From Bog-473 sp963745175 (GTDB lineage: Bacteria; Actinomycetota; Acidimicrobiia; Acidimicrobiales; RAAP-2), in the NCBI GenBank assembly GCA_963745175.1, contig CAVUWK010000006.1, positions 248,001 to 312,000 on the forward strand: a DNA stretch of 64,000 nt, given 5' to 3'. Below the pieces are notes generated by a model that had not been told where the DNA came from, did not search any database, and saw only the letters and a list, made by a program, of their open reading frames with translations. Shown in pieces: positions 17,500 through 24,752 of the stretch. A program made the position numbers and the translations under genes. Position 1 is the first letter of the stretch; every line of letters begins with the position of its first letter.

Positions 17500-19434
17500 C
17501 TACAAGGGCTGAGCCGGCTCAACGGGCCCGGAGATCCGGACCACCGAGGAGACCGAGGTGCGCCGGGGCAGGAACACCCTGAACGTCGTCGACCAGCCCG
17601 GCGTGTCGACGATGTCGACGAACCCTTCGTGGGCCTCGGCCACCGACTTGGCGATGGCCAGGCCCAGTCCCGTCCCGGGCACGCCCATCTCGGTCGACGA
17701 GGCGAGCCGGTAGAAGCGCTCGAAGAGTTGGTCGCGCTCACCCTCGGGGATGCCGGGCCCTTCGTCGAGGACCTGGACCCTGGCGTAGGAGTCCCAGTTG
17801 TCGACGATGACGTGGACGCGGCCACCGCGGGGCGAGAACTTGATGGCGTTGGACAGCAGGTTGCCGAGCAGCTGGTGCAGGCGGGTGGGGTCCCCGAAGA
17901 TCGGCACCTCGTCCCCGGGGTCGATGGTCAGCACGATCCCGGCGACGGTGGCCGACGTCTGGATCGCGTGAACCGCCTCCTCAGCGACACGACTCAGGTC
18001 CAACTCGGTGAACGCCACCCGCAGCCCTCTGCCCGCGCCCGGGTCGGCCAGGAGATCCTCCGCCACGCGCTGAAGCTGCTCTGCGTTGCGCTCGATGGTC
18101 TGGAGCATCCGCATCTGGCTCTCGGTCAGATCCGACTGGGCGTCGAGTAGGAGCTCGATGAAGCCCCGGATTGAGGTGATCGGCGTGCGCAACTCGTGGG
18201 ACACCGTCGCCACGACGTCATCCTTCATCTGGGTGAGCTCACGCAGCCGGTTGTTCTGCTCAATGAGCGACTGCGTGACCTCCTTTTGGATGGCAAACAG
18301 CCGCTCCCGGTCGGCGGCGAGCTCCTCGCGCTCGGTGACGTCGATGGCGACGACCACGTAGCCGCCGTTGGCCTGCGCGACGCCGTTGTCCTGGGGCATC
18401 CAGCCGTTAGACGTGGTGACGGCCTCGGCCTCGACGGCATCGGCATCCTCGGGCCAGTCCTCGTCGAAGGCAATGTCCGGTGCGGGGGCGGGCAGGGCCC
18501 GCACCCGGACCACGCAGCGGCGCTGCTGGCCGTCCTTGCGCGTGGCGGTCCAGGGAACCTCGGCCGCCGTCTCCGCGTCAACGGGCTCCAGGGCGGTCCG
18601 CATGGCGTCGATGGTCTGGCGCCGCTCGTCGATCTGGGCCGGGTCGATGAAGTCCGCGATGGATTGGGCGCCCACCACCTCCGCCGCCCGGTACCCGAGC
18701 ATCTGCTCTGCTCCGGCCGAGAAGAACGTCACCGTGCCCGCCGGGTCGACGCCCATGATGGCGCTTCCGGTCGCCGCCCGGAGGAGGGTCTCGAGCCGGT
18801 CCCGGGCGTAGTCCGCCTCCCGGGCGTTCCGCCGTGCGATGCGGGACTGCTGGGCGAGGTTGCTCAGGAAGGCACGGTCCCGCGAGACCATCGTGTACGC
18901 GGTCGAGGCCACCAAGGTCGTGACCGTCGCCATGACGACCACCTGGCGCCACTCGATGGTCGGGTACTTGGGCCCCCCGATGAGCAGGAGCGGCACCAGC
19001 AGGGCCAGGTCCACGCAGAACAGGCCGACGAGCAGGTGCAGTCGTCGCCCGTAGAGCGAGAGCCAGACGATCGGGAGGAGGTACACGACCACGAGCCCCG
19101 AATCGGAGCCGCCCTGCGCGTCCCGGATGATCGCGATGACCGCGATGTAGCCGATCGGGATGGTGAGCCAGGCCCAGTCGGGCAGCCTCTCCCAGGGCAG
19201 GAGGAAGGCGGCGGCCACCAAGGCGAAGAACAGGACGCCGGCGACCGAGATCTCGCGGCGGGCGTCATGGGGGAAGGGGATCACCGCGATGAGGACGGTG
19301 CCGACGGCCACCAGGGCGAAGACCGGCAGCCGCACGCGCATGGAGCCGGAGAACCCGATCGGCAGCGCAGAACCGGGCATCTGCGGTTCGCGACGCCCAT
19401 CGGTCTCGGGTGGGTACTGGAACGTCTCGGTCAC
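17500..19434 (-). CDS. Sensor histidine kinase with membrane and PAS domains
   Basis: 644 aa. Residues about 33-183 hold five or six membrane helices (FALVAVGTVLIAVIPF and others) with almost no extracytoplasmic domain. A PAS domain spans about 210-370, with an unusual acidic insertion near 320-355. The HisKA domain has VSHELRTPITSIRG with phospho-His 413, and the HATPase domain has NLLSNAIKFSPRGG, DEGPGIPEGE and GTGLGLAIAKS. The absent outer sensor suggests it senses the membrane or an internal signal. Its GTG start overlaps the stop of the response regulator gene by 4 bases, so the two form one operon. Confidence 0.93.
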   Translation of the reverse strand: MTETFQYPPETDGRREPQMPGSALPIGFSGSMRVRLPVFALVAVGTVLIAVIPFPHDARREISVAGVLFFALVAAAFLLPWERLPDWAWLTIPIGYIAVIAIIRDAQGGSDSGLVVVYLLPIVWLSLYGRRLHLLVGLFCVDLALLVPLLLIGGPKYPTIEWRQVVVMATVTTLVASTAYTMVSRDRAFLSNLAQQSRIARRNAREADYARDRLETLLRAATGSAIMGVDPAGTVTFFSAGAEQMLGYRAAEVVGAQSIADFIDPAQIDERRQTIDAMRTALEPVDAETAAEVPWTATRKDGQQRRCVVRVRALPAPAPDIAFDEDWPEDADAVEAEAVTTSNGWMPQDNGVAQANGGYVVVAIDVTEREELAADRERLFAIQKEVTQSLIEQNNRLRELTQMKDDVVATVSHELRTPITSIRGFIELLLDAQSDLTESQMRMLQTIERNAEQLQRVAEDLLADPGAGRGLRVAFTELDLSRVAEEAVHAIQTSATVAGIVLTIDPGDEVPIFGDPTRLHQLLGNLLSNAIKFSPRGGRVHVIVDNWDSYARVQVLDEGPGIPEGERDQLFERFYRLASSTEMGVPGTGLGLAIAKSVAEAHEGFVDIVDTPGWSTTFRVFLPRRTSVSSVVRISGPVEPAQPL

Positions 19435-20129
19435 CGGTTCCGCGAGCGATAGCGGTAGCCGAAGCCCCGCACGGTCTCGATCGGGCCTTCGTCACCCTCG
19501 CCCCAGCCGAGCTTTCGTCGGAGCCGGAGCACGGCGTACTTGACGCGGGTCGGGGCCAATCCGCTGGGGTCGTCCCACGCCAGCTCGATGAGCTGGTCCG
19601 ACGAGAGGACCTGGCCCTGGTGGCGGGTCAACGTGGCCAGCAGGCGGTATTCGGTCGGGGTCAAGATGATCGTCGCGCCGTCGACGGCGACCTCCTGGTG
19701 GGCGTAGTCGATGTGGAGGGTGCCGTCATCGAAGGTGGTCACCGGCTCGTTCCGGGAGACCTGGCGCCGGCCGACGGCCTGGAGCCGGGCCAGGAGCTCG
19801 ACCCGGCTGAACGGCTTGGTCAGGTAGTCGTCGGCGCCCGAGTTGAGCCCGCGGACCTTGTCACGCTCAGTGCCGAGGGCGGTCAGCATCAGCACGGGCA
19901 CGTCGCTCATGTCCCGGATGCGCTCCAGGACCTGCCAACCGTCCAGGTCCGGCAGGCCCACGTCGAGGATCACGATGTCGGGATGGCTCTGGTGGAACTG
20001 GCGGACCCCGTCGCGTCCCTCGAGGGCCTCGGCCACCTTGTAGCCCTCGCGCTCGAGGAGGGTCCGCAGGAGTTGGCGGATGTCGGCCTCATCCTCAATG
20101 ACCAGCACGGAGACATGACCATCTCGCAT
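19431..20129 (-). CDS. OmpR-family response regulator
   Basis: 232 aa from ATG 20129; the longer frame to 20279 has no receiver similarity. The receiver domain has VIEDEAD acidic residues, phospho-Asp 56 in VILDVGLPDLDGW, the conserved T/S in LMLTALG and Lys in DDYLTKPFSRVEL. The C-terminal winged helix is complete (LTPTEYRLLATLTRHQGQVLS ends with VRGFGYRYRSRNR; the two parts lie about 65 residues apart). It resembles KdpE-like regulators, but no kdp genes are near. Partner is the kinase at 17500-19434. A TACAGT box 9 bases upstream of the ATG suggests a near-leaderless promoter. Confidence 0.93.
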   Translation of the reverse strand: MRDGHVSVLVIEDEADIRQLLRTLLEREGYKVAEALEGRDGVRQFHQSHPDIVILDVGLPDLDGWQVLERIRDMSDVPVLMLTALGTERDKVRGLNSGADDYLTKPFSRVELLARLQAVGRRQVSRNEPVTTFDDGTLHIDYAHQEVAVDGATIILTPTEYRLLATLTRHQGQVLSSDQLIELAWDDPSGLAPTRVKYAVLRLRRKLGWGEGDEGPIETVRGFGYRYRSRNR

Positions 20130-20138
20130 CAGACTGCA

Positions 20139-20144
20139 ACTGTA
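20139..20144 (-). promoter_or_regulatory. -10 box of the response regulator operon
   Basis: TACAGT on the minus strand ends 9 bases before the ATG at 20129. No RBS is visible, so the transcript is probably leaderless or nearly so. Confidence 0.4.
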
Positions 20145-20360
20145 CTGGGCAAATGGCCGATCTGAGTGAATTACGGACGCCCGTGCCCAAATGGAAACCC
20201 CCTGCTCAACCCGTGAATTGGCTCTGGCGCGGCCTCGGGGCGCCCGGAACCGGCACCTGGGGGTGGGTGATGCCCGCAATCGCGGGGGTCACACCAGTGG
20301 CCGCCGCAACGACGAGACGAAGCGAATTGCGGTGACTCAGCAGCGACTCAAGGGAGCGAA

Positions 20361-20499
20361 AGGTGCGCCGGCCCGGGCCATCGGTCCCCCCGGAAAACTC
20401 CGCCCGATGGCCTCAGAAGGCCGGCGCACCTCTTCGCTGCTCCTTGTTCCCCCTCGGTGTTCCCCCTCTTGAGAGTCCGTTCCCCTCCGTCGGACTCTC
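20361..20499 (+). ncRNA. Structured C-rich RNA candidate (6C-like)
   Basis: The 741-base gap 20130-20870 holds no convincing gene but does hold this element. Hairpin 1 has a perfect 13-bp outer stem (20361-20373 with 20419-20431) and a perfect 9-bp inner stem (20376-20384 with 20404-20412), and its apical loop starts with TCCCCCC (six C at 20386-20391). A linker carries GTTCCCCCTC twice (20446-20455, 20459-20468). Hairpin 2 is a perfect 9-bp stem (20471-20479 with 20491-20499) whose loop contains TTCCCCTCC. As I recall, the actinobacterial 6C RNA class has two hairpins with at least six C in the loops. C-rich loops can pair with G-rich Shine-Dalgarno sequences. Strand and ends are inferred; no terminator was identified. 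Confidence 0.45.
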
Positions 20500-20870
20500 A
20501 CCGGTCGCCCCCCTCCGAACGACCTTCACCGTGAGGTTGCTGTACTGATGTTGCGTACTCTGCACAACAGCCGTCGCAACCGAGGCCATATTGGGTTGCG
20601 GTTCGGTTGCTTCGCGACCGGGTTCGCCATACGGGAGAAAAGGGGCCGTTCTACCCGCCGGGAGGCGAGTGCACGGGACGACGGTCTGCCGCGGGTTCCC
20701 GGCACCCCGAGCCCCGAGCCGCCACCAAGGCGCCACCAAGGGAGGACGCGCCACCGTCCTGGACAGGACGCAGTGCCCGGACAAAGGACGGCGGAGGCGG
20801 GTGCCCAAGAGACCCGGAAGCCAGGCACTAGGGTGGCGCGTCGCAACCGATTCCGGTCCAAGGATCCCTC

Positions 20871-21407
20871 ATGACAGTAACCCCGGCGGTGGCCCACCTC
20901 TTTCTGGCCGCCACGTCCAAGTCCAGCTCCAGCTCCCTCCTGACCCTTCTGCCTCTCGTCGCGATCGGCCTGCTGGGCTACTTCTTCTTCATCCGTCCTC
21001 AACAGCGGAAGGCCCAGGCCGCCCGCCAGTCCCAAGGTTCGGCATTCGAGGTGGGAGATGAGGTCCAGACCGTCGGCGGCGTCATCGGCACCGTCCTCGA
21101 GGTCCATGGTGACCGCTACACGCTTCTGACGGGCGCCCTGGGCGACGACGGCAACCTCGACGGACCGCAGCCGACCCGGATCGTGTTCGTCCGCCAGGCC
21201 ATCGCCAAGAAGATCGAGCCGATCGACGACGTACGGGTCGACGACGTGCGGGTCGACGACGAGCCGGTCGAGGACATCAAGCCCCGAGCGAGCGCAAGCG
21301 GCAACGGCACCGGCACCAGTGACGCGCACGACGCAGACATCGACGACGTAGGTGGGGACGGCGCCGCCAGCAGCGGCGACCTCGGTGGGGAGGCCGAAGA
21401 GGCGTGA
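20871..21407 (+). CDS. yajC: Preprotein translocase subunit YajC
   Basis: 178 aa. Small single-pass membrane partner of SecDF. One helix (LLTLLPLVAIGLLGYFFFI, about residues 23-41) is followed by the hallmark RPQQRKAQ and the YajC domain FEVGDEVQTVGGVIGTVLEV. The family is usually 90-120 aa; here the C-terminal 60 residues are an acidic, Asp/Gly/Ser-rich tail containing a tandem DDVRVDDVRVDDE. An AAGGA RBS precedes the ATG. The stop overlaps the secD start (GTGA), giving the usual yajC-secD-secF order. Confidence 0.92.
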   Translation: MTVTPAVAHLFLAATSKSSSSSLLTLLPLVAIGLLGYFFFIRPQQRKAQAARQSQGSAFEVGDEVQTVGGVIGTVLEVHGDRYTLLTGALGDDGNLDGPQPTRIVFVRQAIAKKIEPIDDVRVDDVRVDDEPVEDIKPRASASGNGTGTSDAHDADIDDVGGDGAASSGDLGGEAEEA

Positions 21408-23056
21408 GCCCGAAGTCCGGGGGTCGTGCCCAGCGGCGTCTGCGACGCAACTTGTGGATCAGCGTGATCGCCGTGGTGGTGATTGCCCTCGGGTCGTTCG
21501 CGGCGGTGTTCGGCGCCAAGTGGTCGCCCCGGTTGGGGCTGGACCTGGCCGGCGGGGTGGCGGTCGTGTACACCGCCGAGGGGCAGCACGTGTCCCAGTC
21601 CGACCTCGACGAGACCGTCAACATCCTCAACCTGCGCGTCAACAGCCTCGGCGTGTCGGGCGCCGAGGTCCAGACGACCGGGAAGAACCAGATCTCGGTC
21701 TCCATTCCCGGTGTCACGAACGCGCAGCAGGTGCTCGACCAGATCGGGCAGACGGCGCGGATGTACTTCCGCCCGGTCGAGTGTTACGCCTACCCCGAAG
21801 CGACCCCGAAGGGGTCGAAGGCCAAGGTGTTGCCGAGGGGCATCGGGACGATCCCCGCCTGTACGACGTCGTCGCAGCTCACCGCGGCCAACCTCGCCGT
21901 CACGCCCAACAACTCGCCACAGGGCTACAGCTCGAACAACGTGCCGCCCGATCAGCAATACGAGGTCTACCCGTCGACGAGCGTCGACAAGCCCGACTAC
22001 GCCACCAGCACCGTGCTGCTGCCCGGGATCAACGGCGCCTGCGACGGGCAGGCCGTGGTGCGCTGCGTCCTCGGGCCCTCCCAGATGACCGGTCATTCCA
22101 TCGGCAGCGCCCAGGCCACGCAGAACCAGACGGGGCAGTGGGTGGTCGACTACACGCTGGCCGGCGCGGCCGGGTCCGCGCTGTGGGACAAGGTGGCCCA
22201 GGAGAACTTCCACCAGCTGCTCGGGATCGAGCTCGACGGCGAGGTGTACTCGGCGCCCATCATCCAGCCGACGCAGAGCACGTTCTCGTCCTTCGACGGC
22301 AAGGGCGAGATCTCGGGGAACCTGACCCAGGCTGATGCGCAGAACCTCGCGCAGGCCATGAACTTCGGCGCCCTGCCGATCACGTTGAAGGCCGCCACCT
22401 CCGAGACCGTCTCGGCCACCCTGGGGCACTCCGCGCTGGTGGCCGGTCTCGGGGCCGGCATCGCCGGGCTGATCCTGGTGCTGCTGTACGTGCTGCTGTA
22501 CTACCGCGGCCTGGGGCTCGTGGTCATCTCCGGCCTGGTGCTGACCGCGATGGCGCTGTGGGCCATCATCTCGGCGCTCGGCCATACATCGGTGGCGCCC
22601 AGTTTCGACCTCGCGGGCATCACGGGTCTCATCGTGTCGATCGGCATCACGGTCGACTCGTACATCGTCTATTTCGAACGCTTGAAAGACGAGACCAGAT
22701 CGGGCCGGTCGGTCCGCACGTCGGTGGACCGCGGCTTCAAGAGCGCGTGGCGCACGGTGTGGGCGGCTGACTTCGTGTCGCTGCTGGCGGCGATCGTGCT
22801 GTATCTCGTCGCGGTCGGCAACGTGAAGGGCTTCGCCTTCTTCCTCGGCCTCTCCACCATCATGGACATGGCCGTGACCTGGTTCTACACACGCCCCCTC
22901 GTCATCCTGCTCGGCCAGAGCTCGAGGCTGCAGGGCTCGGGTGCCTTCAGCATCGCGACCGGCCTCGGGGCCGGCCCGCAGGCCCAGAGCATCCCCACCG
23001 GCGTCGGCGTCGGCGTCGGCGTGGGCGTGGCCGGAGCCGGAGGAGGTGGCTCGTGA
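21404..23056 (+). CDS. secD: Protein translocase subunit SecD
   Basis: 550 aa from GTG 21404. SecD with SecF uses the proton motive force to help pull proteins across the membrane after SecA. It has one N-terminal helix, the D1 motif LGLDLAGGVAVVY, a large outer domain (about residues 50-320) ending ALPITLKAATSETVSATLG, then five helices with FDLAGITGLIVSIGITVDSYIVYFER, where the Asp in the fourth segment is the conserved D4 residue. The end is a low-complexity GVGVGVGVG run followed by AGAGGGGS. It overlaps yajC and secF by 4 bases on each side. Confidence 0.95.
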   Translation: MSPKSGGRAQRRLRRNLWISVIAVVVIALGSFAAVFGAKWSPRLGLDLAGGVAVVYTAEGQHVSQSDLDETVNILNLRVNSLGVSGAEVQTTGKNQISVSIPGVTNAQQVLDQIGQTARMYFRPVECYAYPEATPKGSKAKVLPRGIGTIPACTTSSQLTAANLAVTPNNSPQGYSSNNVPPDQQYEVYPSTSVDKPDYATSTVLLPGINGACDGQAVVRCVLGPSQMTGHSIGSAQATQNQTGQWVVDYTLAGAAGSALWDKVAQENFHQLLGIELDGEVYSAPIIQPTQSTFSSFDGKGEISGNLTQADAQNLAQAMNFGALPITLKAATSETVSATLGHSALVAGLGAGIAGLILVLLYVLLYYRGLGLVVISGLVLTAMALWAIISALGHTSVAPSFDLAGITGLIVSIGITVDSYIVYFERLKDETRSGRSVRTSVDRGFKSAWRTVWAADFVSLLAAIVLYLVAVGNVKGFAFFLGLSTIMDMAVTWFYTRPLVILLGQSSRLQGSGAFSIATGLGAGPQAQSIPTGVGVGVGVGVAGAGGGGS

Positions 23057-24681
23057 GCGACGACGAGCGCCCCGAGGACGTCAGCTCCCTCGACGAGGTG
23101 CCCGAGGAGGACGTCGAGCAGCTCGAGGAGAGCGTCGACACCGGGGACCTCGACGAGGAGGAACTCGTCAGCCTCGATGACGCCGCCCGCGCCCTCCTGG
23201 CCAAGCCGCGGCGGGGTCACGGCCCGATCGCCCGGCTCTACCGGGGAGAGACGCGCTTCGACTTCGTGGGCAAGCGCAAGATCTGGTTCAGCATCTCGAC
23301 GGCCATCATCGTGCTCGGGATCATTTCGATCGTGTTGCGGGGTGGGCTGAACCTGGGCATCGAGTTCAAGGGCGGGACCGAGTGGACCATCGCCGCCCCC
23401 GGGGTCACCCAGACCCAGGCGACCAACGCTTTGAACGGCACGGGACTCGTCGATCCCACGGTGGAGCTGCTCGGCTCCGGGAGCAAACAGACGCTCAACG
23501 TCCAGTCCGACCTGAACAAGCTGAGCCAGAACCAGCAGTCCGCCGTGAACAAGAACGTCGAGGACGCGCTGCTGACCCTGACCGCCGCGCACGCCCCCAA
23601 GACGGCGGCGACGACCACCACCTCGACGACGGCCAAGCCCACGACCACGACGACGGCCAAGGCGGGGGCCGCCGCGGCGCCCACGACGACGACCACGTCG
23701 CCGGCCAGCACGGTGCCCAAGACGACGGAGGACAAGATCAGCGTCACCACGGTCGGCCCGACGTGGGGCTCCTCCATCACCAACAAGGCGATCGAGGCAC
23801 TGATCATCTTCTTCATCGTGGTGGCGGCCTACATCAGCATCCGCTTCGAACCCAAGATGGCCCTGGCCGCCTTCATCGCCATGATCCACGACGTCCTGGT
23901 GGCCATCGGCATCTATTCGATCTTCAACTTCCAGGTCACGCCGGACACCGTGGTCGCCATCCTGACCATCCTCGGCTACTCCCTCTACGACACCGTCGTG
24001 GTGTTCGACCGGGTCCGCGACAACACCAAGGGCATCGGCAGCAGCGGTCGCCTGACCTACCCGCAACTGATCAACCTGTCCATGAACCAGACCTTGGCCA
24101 GGTCGATCAACACGTCCGCGGTCGCCATCCTGCCGGTCCTGGCCGTCCTGTTGATCGGCGCGCAACTCCTGGGTGCCACGACCCTGCAGTCGTACGGGCT
24201 GGCCCTGTTCGTGGGACTGCTCTCGGGGGCCTACTCGTCGATCTTCATCGCCTCGCCGGTGCTGTGCATGATGAAGGAGCGGGAGGACCGCTGGGTGCAG
24301 ATCGCCAACCGGTTGGCCAAGCGGGGAGACACACACGGGTGGTACTCCGCTGCCGAAGCGGCGAGCCTGAGCACCCAGATGAGCGTTGCCGCCTCCGGCC
24401 AGGTGAACCGGGGCGGTGGCGGTGCTGCCGCGGCCGGTGCGGCAGCCGCGGCCGCTGCCGCGCGGAAGTCCGGCGGCAACAAGCGCAGCGGGCCCATCCG
24501 GCCGGGCTCGGGCAGCCGACCCAGCGGAGCCGGGACCGCGGTGATGGACCGGCCTGCCGGTGATGGGTCGGCTCCGGCAGCGGCGGGTGCGGGTGCCGGT
24601 GCGGCGGGTCAGGGCAACGGACAACCGGCCCGAGGACCACAGCCACGCAAGCGCAAGAGCAGGGGCAAGCGCCGGCGTTGA
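23053..24681 (+). CDS. secF: Protein translocase subunit SecF with low-complexity insertions
   Basis: 542 aa, against about 300-440 in relatives. It starts at a GTG overlapping secD. The N-terminal ~50 residues are strongly acidic. The domain runs from FVGKRKIWFSIS with LGIEFKGGTEW, through the outer domain, to SYISIRFEPKMALAAFIAM-type helices and GYSLYDTVVVFDRVRDN, all typical of SecF. The outer domain contains a Thr/Ala/Pro-rich insertion near residues 180-225 with runs such as TTTTSTT and PTTTTTAKA, and the cytoplasmic tail of about 130 residues is Ala/Gly rich, ending in a basic RKRKSRGKRRR. The extra parts look disordered. Confidence 0.94.
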   Translation: MSDDERPEDVSSLDEVPEEDVEQLEESVDTGDLDEEELVSLDDAARALLAKPRRGHGPIARLYRGETRFDFVGKRKIWFSISTAIIVLGIISIVLRGGLNLGIEFKGGTEWTIAAPGVTQTQATNALNGTGLVDPTVELLGSGSKQTLNVQSDLNKLSQNQQSAVNKNVEDALLTLTAAHAPKTAATTTTSTTAKPTTTTTAKAGAAAAPTTTTTSPASTVPKTTEDKISVTTVGPTWGSSITNKAIEALIIFFIVVAAYISIRFEPKMALAAFIAMIHDVLVAIGIYSIFNFQVTPDTVVAILTILGYSLYDTVVVFDRVRDNTKGIGSSGRLTYPQLINLSMNQTLARSINTSAVAILPVLAVLLIGAQLLGATTLQSYGLALFVGLLSGAYSSIFIASPVLCMMKEREDRWVQIANRLAKRGDTHGWYSAAEAASLSTQMSVAASGQVNRGGGGAAAAGAAAAAAAARKSGGNKRSGPIRPGSGSRPSGAGTAVMDRPAGDGSAPAAAGAGAGAAGQGNGQPARGPQPRKRKSRGKRRR

Positions 24682-24740
24682 CCTGCACCTCTGGGCTGCA
24701 GATGCAGTCCTGGGTGCGTTCCCGTATTTCCCCTGGCGGG

Positions 24741-24746
24741 TAGCCT
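24741..24746 (+). promoter_or_regulatory. -10 box for a leaderless start (rel)
   Basis: TAGCCT ends 6 bases before the rel ATG at 24753, and no RBS is present between them. This gives rel its own promoter inside the secF-hisS run. Confidence 0.5.
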
Positions 24747-24752
24747 GTATGG

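Noticed and set aside
17410..17512. Chain of three tiny overlapping ORFs (16, 5 and 10 codons) after the ABC exporter, the last preceded by TTGAGG
   Set aside because: The GTGA/ATGA overlaps look neat, but the peptides have no recognisable features and the last overlaps the end of the opposing kinase gene. Chance is likely in this composition.
20130..20360. Possible c-di-AMP (ydaO) riboswitch or T-box before yajC
   Set aside because: CCCGTGAATTGGC and a small CCCGC/GCGGG hairpin recall parts of these elements, but the conserved partner segments are absent and the distance to yajC is over 500 bases.
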